From Paenibacillus tyrphae (GTDB taxonomy: Bacteria; Bacillota; Bacilli; Paenibacillales; NBRC-103111): a DNA stretch of 64,000 bases. Where the stretch lies: positions 1-64,000 of the forward strand of contig NZ_JAMZAW010000024.1 of assembly GCF_024158745.1 (NCBI RefSeq), read 5' to 3'. The notes below the pieces were generated by a model that was not told the DNA's origin, ran no database searches, and was given only the letters and a program-made list of their open reading frames with translations. The position numbers and the translations under genes were made by a program. Below are positions 8,505-17,164 of the stretch, piece after piece; the stretch's first letter is position 1; the number at the start of each line of letters is the position of its first letter.

Positions 8505-9143
8505 ATGGATTTCAAAGAGATTGTGAATACCGCGCCGGAGCAGATCAGAAAGGAATTTAGGTATAGAAAGCATAAAAAAGGCAGCCTGCTCCTTCGGCCG
8601 CATGAGGAAAATCATTATCTTTATATTTTAACCGCGGGTCAAGCGGAGGTATACAGACAAAGCTACGCGAGAGCGATGCTTTCCGTCTATATTTACGATG
8701 CGTATAGCTGCTTCGGGGAGATCGAGATTTTTAACGATCAAATGAAAACACTCGGCGTGATTGCCAAACAAAACTGCGAAACGTTAGCTCTCCATAAAAC
8801 CAAGGTGGTTGAATGGATGAAGCTCGACTTTGATTTTAATTTATATCTTGTGAAGCAGCTGGCCTCCAAATTAATGCTGAGTACGGACACCGCGGCGAAG
8901 CTATCGCTGCTGACCTTGAAAGACCGGATTTTATTTAGTCTGCTTCATCATTATAAAGTCGGCGATTTGGACAGCCTCACCAAGCAAATGCTGTCTAGCG
9001 AGGTCTGTGCGCCCATTCGAAGCTTAAATCGTTCCATCGCTCAGTGTATCCATGAGGGGTTGATTCATTATAAACATAAAAAATTTTCCATAGCTTCTAT
9101 TGAAGAGATTGAAAAATACCTGGAGGAATTTCTGCTAACTTAA
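8505..9143 (+). CDS. Crp/Fnr-family transcriptional regulator (YeiL-like)
   Basis: A 212-residue protein with an N-terminal cyclic-nucleotide-binding-like beta barrel (about residues 15-125) and a C-terminal winged helix region (about 140-205). The barrel includes a LYILTAGQAEVYRQ strand pair. No four-cysteine Fnr iron-sulphur motif is visible. The ATG at 8505 follows AGAAGGTGG with good spacing; a GTG three codons upstream overlaps that site. Divergent orientation next to the nucleoside hydrolase, as in the E. coli yeiL-rihB pair, suggests that it controls nucleoside breakdown in answer to starvation or an effector. Effector unknown. Confidence 0.8.
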   Translation: MDFKEIVNTAPEQIRKEFRYRKHKKGSLLLRPHEENHYLYILTAGQAEVYRQSYARAMLSVYIYDAYSCFGEIEIFNDQMKTLGVIAKQNCETLALHKTKVVEWMKLDFDFNLYLVKQLASKLMLSTDTAAKLSLLTLKDRILFSLLHHYKVGDLDSLTKQMLSSEVCAPIRSLNRSIAQCIHEGLIHYKHKKFSIASIEEIEKYLEEFLLT

Positions 9144-9167
9144 AAGCGAGAATTTCTGTCCACATGC

Positions 9168-9836
9168 TTACTCCAGAGCCGCTTCCTCTTCATCCCTGCT
9201 CTGAATCACGAGCAGCAGGCCGTCCCGGATGCGAATGTGACCGGCTTCGCCGAGCAGCACGTTGCTGATGCCAAGCGATTGCCCGATCGTCAGCGTCGCT
9301 TCATTAAGCGGGTACTGGAACCCTGCGAGCGTAATTCCCGTCACCTCGATGCTCAGCGGGAGCAACGACACATGGGTGAACCGGCTCCGGTTGACCGTTA
9401 GCGGCGCGCTGCCGTCCATCAGCATCAGCTCGTTGCAGGCGTCGGCGATGCGGCAGCGGATGCCCGCGGCCAAAGCCTTGCGCAGCAGATGGACGTTCGC
9501 GAGCGAATGGTCCCATCGGGTGCCAAGCACGCCCAGCAGTACGATTTCCTCGGCGTTATGTTCGAGCGCCCAAGTGAAGGCCATCTCCGTGTCGGTCAAG
9601 TCTTTCCATACCGGATCGCAGGCGACGAACTCGCGGCTGGCACAGCGTATTTCCTCAAGCTCCACCGAGCTGACGGAATCGAAATCCCCGAGCGCCATAT
9701 CCGGCCGGTATCCGTGCCGCACTAGAAAGAGCGCCCCGCGGTCCGCCCCGACCAGCACGTCGCCTGTGCGGATTTCCCGCAAAGCCCAGCCCCCCAGTCG
9801 GCCCCCTGAGAAAATAAGCACCCGTTTCCGTTCCAT
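9168..9836 (-). CDS. thiN: Thiamine pyrophosphokinase
   Basis: A 222-residue thiamine diphosphokinase, which transfers pyrophosphate from ATP to thiamine. Family marks in order: GADRGA (about residue 31), GDFDS (about 50), DLTDTEMA (about 80) and GTRWDHSLAN (about 105). The C-terminal beta domain follows. The ATG at 9836 has TAGGAGG nine bases upstream; a TTG seven codons earlier overlaps that site. An extended -10 (TGGTATAAT, read on the minus strand) covers 9872-9880. It appears to be a single-gene unit rather than part of a thi operon. Confidence 0.9.
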   Translation of the reverse strand: MERKRVLIFSGGRLGGWALREIRTGDVLVGADRGALFLVRHGYRPDMALGDFDSVSSVELEEIRCASREFVACDPVWKDLTDTEMAFTWALEHNAEEIVLLGVLGTRWDHSLANVHLLRKALAAGIRCRIADACNELMLMDGSAPLTVNRSRFTHVSLLPLSIEVTGITLAGFQYPLNEATLTIGQSLGISNVLLGEAGHIRIRDGLLLVIQSRDEEEAALE

Positions 9837-9871
9837 CCGTCCGCTGCCTCCTACCAAACTTAGTGGAATCC

Positions 9872-9880
9872 ATTATACCA
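9872..9880 (-). promoter_or_regulatory. Extended -10 promoter for thiN
   Basis: The minus strand reads TGGTATAAT, an extended -10 with perfect TATAAT, about 40 bases upstream of the thiN start. No good -35 lies at normal spacing, as is common for extended -10 promoters. Confidence 0.5.
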
Positions 9881-9988
9881 TGATCGAGATCAAGAGAATA
9901 CGCAGGTGAAATTGAGATGAAGGGGGCGAGTAAGGTATAGTTTTGATAAAAGAGCAGTTAAGGCTGGAGAAAAGGGAGAGGACGGCAC

Positions 9989-10933
9989 GTGATCACTCGT
10001 CGGCGGTACGAAAATTTGGACGGCAGCCAAAACCGTAAAAAGCTGGCCCACCTGCGCCAATGGCGCAAAGAGCGCAAAGCGAAAATTAAAGACTTGTCCT
10101 ACCGCGTGCCGCAAGCCGAAGCGCGGCAGCTCGATTACTTGCGCAGCAACCGGACGAAGACGACGGTAACTTGGATCGGGCACTCGACGTTTTTGCTGCA
10201 GATGGGGGGCAAAAACCTCATCACCGACCCGGTATGGGCGACCCGAATGGGGCTGGAGAAGCGCCTTGCGCCGCCCGGCTTGCGGCTGGAGGAGCTTCCG
10301 CCGATCGACGCGGTGCTGCTGTCGCACAGTCATTACGACCACATGCACCTTCCGACGCTGCGGCAGCTTGCGCGGGCCAACGCCCGAATGCAGCTGTTTG
10401 TCCCAGCCGGGCTGGTAGCCAAGCTGCGCTCCTGCGGGTTCGCGCACGTGACCGAAGCCAACTGGTGGGAAGAATTCCGGTTCGGTTCGCTGGAGCTGCA
10501 TTTTGTTCCGGCGCAGCATTGGACGCGCCGCACGCTGTTTGACATGAATACGTCGCATTGGGGCGGCTGGATCGTTCGGCCGACGAATCACGGCGGGGAG
10601 CGGCACGCGATCTATTTTGCCGGGGACAGCGGCTATTTCCCGGGCTTCAAGCTGATCGGGGACCGCTTCCCGATCAAGTGGGCGTTGATGCCGATCGGCG
10701 CCTACGAGCCGGAATGGTTTATGTCCCAGCAGCACGTGAGCCCCGAACAAGCCGTTCAGGCTTTTCTCGACTGCGAGGCCGAGCTGTTCGTGCCGATGCA
10801 CTACGGCGCGTTCCGGCTTGCAGACGACACGCCGCGCGAGGCGCTCGACCGGCTGCTCGCGGAATGGGCGCGGCGGCAGCTAGAGCCGGAGCGGCTGCGG
10901 GTGCTGCATCACGGGGAGACGCTGCGGCAATAG
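9989..10933 (+). CDS. Metallo-beta-lactamase-fold hydrolase (UlaG/NAPE-PLD-like)
   Basis: A 314-residue MBL-fold enzyme. The metal motif HSHYDHMH appears at about residue 112, the bridging Asp in FAGDSGYF at about 211, and a late His in MHYGAF at about 270. An N-terminal basic stretch (about 1-50) precedes the fold. The layout recalls N-acyl-phosphatidylethanolamine phospholipase D and related UlaG-like hydrolases, but substrates in this group vary and none is claimed. The GTG start follows AAAGGGAGAGG. It is divergent from thiN and has no operon partner. Confidence 0.8.
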   Translation: MITRRRYENLDGSQNRKKLAHLRQWRKERKAKIKDLSYRVPQAEARQLDYLRSNRTKTTVTWIGHSTFLLQMGGKNLITDPVWATRMGLEKRLAPPGLRLEELPPIDAVLLSHSHYDHMHLPTLRQLARANARMQLFVPAGLVAKLRSCGFAHVTEANWWEEFRFGSLELHFVPAQHWTRRTLFDMNTSHWGGWIVRPTNHGGERHAIYFAGDSGYFPGFKLIGDRFPIKWALMPIGAYEPEWFMSQQHVSPEQAVQAFLDCEAELFVPMHYGAFRLADDTPREALDRLLAEWARRQLEPERLRVLHHGETLRQ

Positions 10934-11043
10934 CCGGGCGATGGCGGGAGGCTTTGCCGCCCCGGGGCTCAGTGCGCAGGCCGTCTCCCGGGGAGGGGAA
11001 GCCGCCGCCCACCCCGCGTTAACACCGAAATGAAAACGCATTC

Positions 11044-11072
11044 TTGACTTCGAGAGGCGTTGCCCGTTATGT
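11044..11072 (+). promoter_or_regulatory. Sigma-A-like promoter for the AraC regulator
   Basis: TTGACT (11044-11049) and TTATGT (11067-11072) are separated by 17 bases, 30 bases before the start codon, with TTGGAGG close to the -10. Confidence 0.5.
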
Positions 11073-11102
11073 TGGAGGTAGAAACGCGACCGAGGTGCAG
11101 CC

Positions 11103-13427
11103 ATGCTCAACTATTTTATGAACCCGAAAAACGCCTTTTACCGCAAAAGCCTCGTTTTCGTCCTGCTGGTCGCCAGCGTGCCGACCGCGCTTCTGGCGTT
11201 CCTGACTTATTATGTCGGTGTCCGGCAAATCGAGCAGGAAGTGAACCGGACGCATGAGGTCCGTCTGGAGCAAACGGTGCTCCGGATGAATGACCAATTG
11301 AGCCAGCTCGAAAAGATGGTGACGATGTGGAAATACAATCCGATGCTGCAGCCTCCACTCGGCGATATGACACTCGAATCGTTCCAGCAGGAGATCGTGT
11401 TCACACAGAAGCTGGCCCGAACGCTGCTGGTCATGAGCAACTCCAGCCCCCTAATTCGCGAAGTGCGCCTGTTCCTGCCCGATTCGTCCTTGTACGTCTC
11501 GGCGCTGAACAGTAAAGTGGCGATACCGATCGACAATCCGGAAGAAAATGAATTTTTCCGTTCGTTATTCCTGAAAGAAATGGAGCAGTACTGGACCTTC
11601 TCCCAAGGGTCGCTGGCGCTTGTACAGACGATTCCGGACCGTTCTCCCTTCGGGTATTTGCTCGTCCAGTTCAACGCGGCCGAGATGAACCGGCTGCTGC
11701 AAATGGACGGGGAGCTGCAGGGAGCGGCTTTTCTGCTGAAGTCGAACGGGGATTGGCTCGATGTGAACGTGACCAAGGAAGCGGACAAGCACCGGTTCGA
11801 CTATTTTCTCCGCGACGAAGTGGCGAAGGAGTCGGCTCAGGCGAAGACGGGCTCGTTTTTCCGGGAGTGGAACGGGGAGAAATACGCCGTTTCGTTCGGT
11901 ACGCTGGAGAAGCACGGCTGGCAGTACGTCTCCGCCACTCCGGTTTCCAAGCTGACGCAGCCGGTCGTCAACACCTCCCGGGCGCTGCTGGCGATGGGAG
12001 GACTCGGGATCGCCGTCGCGGCTTTGATGTCGTGGATCGCTTCGCGAAGGCTGGTCCGGCCGATCGCCCGGGTGGTTCAGCTGTTCCGGTCGGACAAGCA
12101 CGGCTTGGGCGATTTGAAGGGGCAGGACGAGCTGGAGCTTATCGAACGGCAGTGGCTCCACTTGAACAGCCAGAGCAAGCAGCTTCACGAACGGGTCGAG
12201 CAGCATCTGCTTACGCTGAGGGAATTGTTCTTGTTCCAGCTCATGAACGACCACTTGTCCCATCTGAACGAGGAGGAGCTGCGGCACCGGATGGAGCAGT
12301 ACGGGTGGGAGCTCGGCGGCAGGACGTTCATACTCATGAATGTCCGGCTGCTCGGCTTTTCCAAATTGCAGGGCCGGTTCGGCGAAGGCGACGAGCAGCT
12401 CGTGACGTTTGCCGCGGCCAATGTGATCGGGGAGCTGGCAGAGAAGCGGTTCGAGCAGTTCGGTGTCGTGAACGAGCAGGAGCTGTCTGTCAGCCTGCTG
12501 CTGCTCGTGCCGAAGGGTGAGGACATGGGCGAGATGCGGAAGCAGCTGCATGCGTTCAGCGAAGAGTTGATTCACTCGCTGCATGCGATTCTGCATATGA
12601 ACCTGCTGATCGGCTTGGCGAAGGAAACGGAGCTGCTGTCCGAGCTGCCGCGGGTATACGAACAGGTCGTCCGCTCGTTCGGTTACCGGAATTTGAACGA
12701 AATGAATCAGATTCTGGATTTGGAAAGCTTGGTGCTCAACGACACCCCGATCCTGTACCCCTTCTCCGCGGAGAAGGAGATGATCCGCCATATGCGTTCC
12801 GGCGACCGGGAAGCGGTGACGGGTGCGCTGGAGACGTTCATGAAGGAGCTGACGGAGCACGGTCAGACTGAGATGCAGGTCCGGCAGGGCATGAACCAGT
12901 TGCTCGGCACGCTGCTGCATCATATGCTGTTGTCGGGCCTTAGCCCGCAGCTTTTGTACCCGAATGTCGACTTGTATGAGCAATTGAACCGTCTGCGCGA
13001 GCCCGATGAGATGGCCTCCTGGTTTCATGCGAAGCTAAGCGCTTACATGGGCGCGTTGTCGAACACGCTGAACGACACCCAGGACCGGCTGATGCAGGAA
13101 ACGGTCGAGAAAGTGAAGCAGTCTCTGACGGAGGAATACGCGCTAGATATTTCGCTGGAGACGTATTGCGACCGGTTCGGCATCAGCTTGTCCAAGCTCA
13201 GCGCCGGGTTTAAAGAGACGACCGGCGTCAATTTTATCGACTATTTGACCAAGCTGCGTCTGGATAAATCCAAGGAGCTGCTGCTTTATTCGAACGAAAA
13301 AGTGAATGACATTGCCTATCGCGTCGGCTACCAGCCATCGTATTACTACCGCGTGTTCAAAAAGCACGAAGGAGTGACCCCGACCCGGTACCGCGAAATG
13401 TTCCGAAGCGAAACCCGCGAAGCTTAA
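11103..13427 (+). CDS. Membrane-anchored AraC-family regulator (YesS-like)
   Basis: A 774-residue one-component sensor regulator. It has a transmembrane segment at about 17-38, an extracytoplasmic sensor region (about 40-290, Cache-like by layout), a second transmembrane segment (about 293-313), a HAMP-like linker, a long cytoplasmic middle region, and an AraC-type double helix-turn-helix at about 675-770. The DNA-binding end shows the family pattern DIAYRVGYQ...YYYRVFKKHEGVTPTRYR. Such proteins sit beside LplABC-type importers and activate them when a sugar signal is sensed outside. It is followed by a terminator and then the permease gene, so the importer probably has its own regulated promoter. 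Confidence 0.88.
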   Translation: MLNYFMNPKNAFYRKSLVFVLLVASVPTALLAFLTYYVGVRQIEQEVNRTHEVRLEQTVLRMNDQLSQLEKMVTMWKYNPMLQPPLGDMTLESFQQEIVFTQKLARTLLVMSNSSPLIREVRLFLPDSSLYVSALNSKVAIPIDNPEENEFFRSLFLKEMEQYWTFSQGSLALVQTIPDRSPFGYLLVQFNAAEMNRLLQMDGELQGAAFLLKSNGDWLDVNVTKEADKHRFDYFLRDEVAKESAQAKTGSFFREWNGEKYAVSFGTLEKHGWQYVSATPVSKLTQPVVNTSRALLAMGGLGIAVAALMSWIASRRLVRPIARVVQLFRSDKHGLGDLKGQDELELIERQWLHLNSQSKQLHERVEQHLLTLRELFLFQLMNDHLSHLNEEELRHRMEQYGWELGGRTFILMNVRLLGFSKLQGRFGEGDEQLVTFAAANVIGELAEKRFEQFGVVNEQELSVSLLLLVPKGEDMGEMRKQLHAFSEELIHSLHAILHMNLLIGLAKETELLSELPRVYEQVVRSFGYRNLNEMNQILDLESLVLNDTPILYPFSAEKEMIRHMRSGDREAVTGALETFMKELTEHGQTEMQVRQGMNQLLGTLLHHMLLSGLSPQLLYPNVDLYEQLNRLREPDEMASWFHAKLSAYMGALSNTLNDTQDRLMQETVEKVKQSLTEEYALDISLETYCDRFGISLSKLSAGFKETTGVNFIDYLTKLRLDKSKELLLYSNEKVNDIAYRVGYQPSYYYRVFKKHEGVTPTRYREMFRSETREA

Positions 13428-13447
13428 CCGCTTTGCGGGTTTTTTGC
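13412..13447 (+). terminator. Intrinsic terminator overlapping the AraC gene end
   Basis: AACCCGCGAAGC pairs with GCTTTGCGGGTT with one mismatch, followed by TTTT. The stop codon lies in the loop. It separates the regulator from the importer operon. Confidence 0.8.
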
Positions 13448-13533
13448 GCTATTTCGGCGGGATGTGCACTATTTTGCGGCCGACTGCACTTTTTTTTCGG
13501 ACGAAAAAGTCCACCTGCCGTAAAAGTTTACTA

Positions 13534-13563
13534 TTGCAACGGCTTTCGCAGAGCGGATATAGT
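13534..13563 (+). promoter_or_regulatory. Candidate promoter of the first importer operon
   Basis: TTGCAA (13534-13539) and TATAGT (13558-13563), spacing 18, lie 38 bases before the permease start and after the regulator's terminator. The imperfect -35 would suit an activator-dependent promoter; control by the adjacent AraC protein is inference. Confidence 0.45.
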
Positions 13564-13600
13564 CGAGCTACAGCACCAGACAAGCGAAGGAGGTTCGGAC

Positions 13601-14548
13601 ATGGAGCATGCGGTGCCGGACAAGCGGCTGTCCGTCAGGAAAGCGACTTTATTCAAAAAGCAGGCGTTTCGAAAGCACCTCTGGTTTTATATGCTGGCGG
13701 CCCCGGGCATTGCGTATTTTATCATTTTTCATTATGTGCCGATGTGGGGCGTGCTGCTGGCGTTTCAGGATTACAGCCCATACAAGGGCGTGCTGGGCAG
13801 CGAATGGGTAGGGTTCGAGCATTTCCGGCAATTTTTCTCGGAGCCGACGTTCTTTCAATTATTAAAAAACACACTGCTGCTCAGCTTTTACAACTTGATT
13901 TTTTTCTTCCCCTTTACGATCGTATTATCTCTTCTGCTCAACGAGGTCCGGTTCAGCTTGTATAAACGGCTCGTGCAGACAGTCGTCTATCTTCCGCACT
14001 TCGTATCCTGGGTCATCATTGTCGGCATTACGTTCATCTTTTTCGGGCCGTCGGGGGTGATCAACCACTACTTGGGGCAATGGGTTGATCAGAACGTTCC
14101 GTTCCTGATGAGCAGCGAATGGTTCCGTCCCTTAATCGTCATGCAGCAAATATGGAAGGATGCCGGGTGGGGCACGATCATTTTTATGGCAGCGCTTGCA
14201 GGAATTAACCCCGAGCAGTACGAAGCGGCGACGGTCGACGGCGCGAACCGCTGGCACCGGATCTGGCATATTACGCTTCCGGGGATTCGAAGCACGATCA
14301 TCGTGCTCCTTATTCTGCGGCTCGGTTCGATCCTGGATTCGAACTTCATGCAGGTGTTCCTGATGTGGAACAATTTCAACGACGACGTATCCAACGTATT
14401 CGATCTGTATGTGTACAAAGTGGGGCTGCAGCGGTTCGAATTCAGCTTCAGCATCGCCGTCGGCCTGTTCAATTCGGTTGTCGGACTCATTCTGATGCTG
14501 ACGGCGAACTTCGTATCCAAGCTGTTTAAAGAAGAAGGCTTATTCTAG
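13601..14548 (+). CDS. Carbohydrate ABC importer permease (LplB-like)
   Basis: A 315-residue permease of the binding-protein-dependent family, with about six transmembrane segments and the EAA loop (EAATVDGANRWHRIW) at about residue 205. It would form the import channel with the next gene. I chose the ATG at 13601 because AAGGAGG lies eight bases upstream; an upstream open extension crosses the promoter. No ATPase gene lies in this locus, so a shared MsmX-type ATPase is likely. Confidence 0.92.
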   Translation: MEHAVPDKRLSVRKATLFKKQAFRKHLWFYMLAAPGIAYFIIFHYVPMWGVLLAFQDYSPYKGVLGSEWVGFEHFRQFFSEPTFFQLLKNTLLLSFYNLIFFFPFTIVLSLLLNEVRFSLYKRLVQTVVYLPHFVSWVIIVGITFIFFGPSGVINHYLGQWVDQNVPFLMSSEWFRPLIVMQQIWKDAGWGTIIFMAALAGINPEQYEAATVDGANRWHRIWHITLPGIRSTIIVLLILRLGSILDSNFMQVFLMWNNFNDDVSNVFDLYVYKVGLQRFEFSFSIAVGLFNSVVGLILMLTANFVSKLFKEEGLF

Positions 14549-14558
14549 GAGGGGAACC

Positions 14559-15437
14559 ATGGGACTGAGGCTGCGGCGCATTTCCGTCTTTGATGCCGTC
14601 AATATGTTGTTGCTGCTTGTGCTGTGCTTGGCTGTCGTGATCCCGTTCTGGTACATGCTGACCGTTTCGCTCAGTCCTGTCAGCGAATCGCTCGGCGGCC
14701 GGTTTTATTTGATCCCGGAGCAGCTGAATTTCGAGGCGTACCGGTACTTGTTCTCGACCGACCGCTTCGTGCGGAGCATCGGGAATACGGTCTACATTAC
14801 GGTGGTCGGGACCGCCGTTAACCTGCTGGTGTCGATTACGCTGGCTTACGCGTTGTCCAAAAAAACGCTGCCTGGCCGCAAGCTGATGCTGCTGATGATG
14901 CTCTTTACGATGGTGTTCAGCGGCGGGCTCATTCCGAAATATTTGCTGATCAAGTCGATTGGGCTGCTGGACAGCTATTGGGCCTTGATTTTGCCGGGCG
15001 CGACGAATGCTTTTACCGTGCTGGTCATGAAGACGTTTTTTCAAAGCTTGCCAGAAAGCCTGGACGAAGCCGCCCGCATCGACGGGGCAGGGGAACCGCG
15101 CATTTTGCTTTCTGTGGTCATTCCGCTGTCGATGCCGATCATCGCTACGTTTTCGCTGTTCTTTATGGTCGGGCACTGGAACGAATTTTTCGGGGCGATC
15201 ATTTATTTGAGCGACAACGCCAAATGGCCGATTCAAGTGCTGCTGCGCCTGATGGTCATCGCGGGTGAAGCGAATATCGCTTCCGAGAACAATCTGGATT
15301 TCGAGCTGGCCAGCAAGGTCGGCGACAATGTGAAGATGGCGGCCATTATCGTAGCGATGATTCCGATCGTCGTCGTCTATCCTTTCCTGCAGAAGCATTT
15401 TGCCAAAGGAGCCATGCTCGGCTCGATTAAAGAGTAA
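14559..15437 (+). CDS. Carbohydrate ABC importer permease (LplC-like)
   Basis: A 292-residue second permease with six transmembrane segments and the EAA motif DEAARIDGAGEPRILLSVV at about residue 168. It starts ten bases after the first permease with AGGAGGGG upstream. The C-terminal end, KGAMLGSIKE, is typical of LplC/YtcP-like permeases. It pairs with LplB-like 13601-14548 and the lipoprotein at 15521-17059. Confidence 0.92.
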   Translation: MGLRLRRISVFDAVNMLLLLVLCLAVVIPFWYMLTVSLSPVSESLGGRFYLIPEQLNFEAYRYLFSTDRFVRSIGNTVYITVVGTAVNLLVSITLAYALSKKTLPGRKLMLLMMLFTMVFSGGLIPKYLLIKSIGLLDSYWALILPGATNAFTVLVMKTFFQSLPESLDEAARIDGAGEPRILLSVVIPLSMPIIATFSLFFMVGHWNEFFGAIIYLSDNAKWPIQVLLRLMVIAGEANIASENNLDFELASKVGDNVKMAAIIVAMIPIVVVYPFLQKHFAKGAMLGSIKE

Positions 15438-15520
15438 TCGGGGGAGGGATTTCGTCCGACCGGTTCGAGCTTGCCATACAGGCTGTACTTATTCCAAGAC
15501 GATGAGAGGGGTTTTCTACG

Positions 15521-17059
15521 ATGAAAACGAAACAATGGCTCGCAGGGACATGCGTCACCATTCTGGCTCTGGGCAGCGTCGTCGGCTGTGCTTCCGGGAG
15601 CGGAACGAAAGAAGCGGGCAAGCCCGCAGCGGGTTCGAACGAACCGACGACGATCAAGGCGCTCGCGGTGCTGTCCGCCGGGGAGCCGCCCGTGCTTGAG
15701 AACAGCCAGGCGCTCAAGGAGATCGAAAAGAAAGCCAACGTCAAGCTGAATCTCGAATTCGTGCCGGGTGACGTGTATCCGGATAAAGTGAACATTGCCA
15801 TCGCCTCGGGAAGCCAGTACGACCTCATTTTGCTGACGGATGGCAAGGACGAGAAGTACACGAAGCTCGTCAAGCAGGGAGCGTTCCACAACTTGACGGC
15901 GCTGGTGAAGGACATGTCGAATCTGCAAAAGATTCCTCAATACACGTGGGACAACACGACGGTGAAAAATGAGATTTTCGGCATTCCGAGACCGCGCAGC
16001 ACGCACGGCGGAGGCAATGCGAACTTCTTCCTCCGCAAGGATTGGCTGGACAAGTACAATTTGCAGGTGCCCAAAACGGTAGACGAGCTGACGAACGTGC
16101 TCAAGGTGTTCAAGGAGAAAGACCCGGCCGGGGGCGGCAAAACGGTCCCGATGATCGCAGGTCCGTTCACGACGCCGTGGTTCGGTTCGGTTAACCCGGT
16201 CGCTTTTGCCTTCGGCCTTCCGTACTCGTACAAAATCGAAGGCGACAAGCCGGTAGCTTATTTCCAAACGCCGGAATACAAGGCTTATCTCGATTGGCTT
16301 CGCATGGCGTACACCTCCGGGCTGATCGATAAGGACGCTCCGGTGCTCAAAACCGGGCAGGTGAAGGACAAGTTCAAGTCCGGCGTCGCCGGCATGATGG
16401 TCGACAACGTCAGCATGATGAACGAGAACAATCTGGCGGTGATGCGAAAGACCGATCCGAAAGCGGAGCTTGTTGGAGTGCCATATCTGGAGGGACCGGG
16501 CAGCAAGAAGGGCGTGCAGATGATCGAAGGCTATTACGGTATCTGGGTCGTTCCGACGAGCGTGGCGAAGGAAAAAGTGAAGAAAATCGTTGAGTTCCTC
16601 AATTGGACCGCTTCCGATGAAGGAACGGAGATAGCGAAGGCGGGCATACCGGGCGTGCACTATACCAAGTACGACAAAGAGTCCGGCGCTGTGGAACGCA
16701 CCGAGGAACAGAAGAAGCTGTATGACAAAGAAAAGCCGATGCTGCTTGTGCTGCAGAACGCTTACGACAAATACATTTATGCGGATTCCCAGGTTCCCGA
16801 GATCAAGAAGGCGCAGAAAGATGTCCTGGACGGCTTCGATCAGGTCGGCGTGCCGAACCCGTTCATTGCCTTCGTCTCCGAAACGGCCAGCAAAAATCCG
16901 GATCATCAGAAAAAGCTGTCGGCCGCCGCGGTCAACTATGTGATGGGCACCGGCAATTGGGAAGCCGTGCAGGCGGAAGTCGAAGCTTGGAGCAAAGGCT
17001 TGGGCGCGCAGATCATGAAAGAGTACATGGACCAATACAACGAAAGCAAGAAGAAATAA
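15521..17059 (+). CDS. Extracellular solute-binding lipoprotein (family 1, LplA-like)
   Basis: A 512-residue binding protein. A lipoprotein signal peptide ends at the lipobox VVGC, with Cys23 as the lipidation site, followed by a Gly/Ser/Lys linker. The rest has the composition of large oligosaccharide-binding proteins of the LplA/YtcQ group. It would capture oligosaccharides released outside and deliver them to the two upstream permeases. A stable stem-loop follows before the enzyme genes, which may keep this gene's transcript more abundant than the downstream part. Confidence 0.9.
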   Translation: MKTKQWLAGTCVTILALGSVVGCASGSGTKEAGKPAAGSNEPTTIKALAVLSAGEPPVLENSQALKEIEKKANVKLNLEFVPGDVYPDKVNIAIASGSQYDLILLTDGKDEKYTKLVKQGAFHNLTALVKDMSNLQKIPQYTWDNTTVKNEIFGIPRPRSTHGGGNANFFLRKDWLDKYNLQVPKTVDELTNVLKVFKEKDPAGGGKTVPMIAGPFTTPWFGSVNPVAFAFGLPYSYKIEGDKPVAYFQTPEYKAYLDWLRMAYTSGLIDKDAPVLKTGQVKDKFKSGVAGMMVDNVSMMNENNLAVMRKTDPKAELVGVPYLEGPGSKKGVQMIEGYYGIWVVPTSVAKEKVKKIVEFLNWTASDEGTEIAKAGIPGVHYTKYDKESGAVERTEEQKKLYDKEKPMLLVLQNAYDKYIYADSQVPEIKKAQKDVLDGFDQVGVPNPFIAFVSETASKNPDHQKKLSAAAVNYVMGTGNWEAVQAEVEAWSKGLGAQIMKEYMDQYNESKKK

Positions 17060-17093
17060 ACAGGCCTGCCGTCTGCTGCGGTATAGGCGTAAG

Positions 17094-17131
17094 GCAAGCC
17101 GGGGACGGATGCTCTCCGACCTCCGGCTTGC
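17094..17131 (+). other. Intercistronic stem-loop after the binding-protein gene
   Basis: A perfect nine-bp stem GCAAGCCGG / CCGGCTTGC (17094-17102, 17123-17131) with a 20-base loop, not followed by a T run. It resembles RNA-stabilising or partial-termination hairpins that raise binding-protein mRNA over downstream genes. Confidence 0.5.
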
Positions 17132-17164
17132 TGCTTTGAAAAGCGCGTTCGAGGAGGGAAAGCG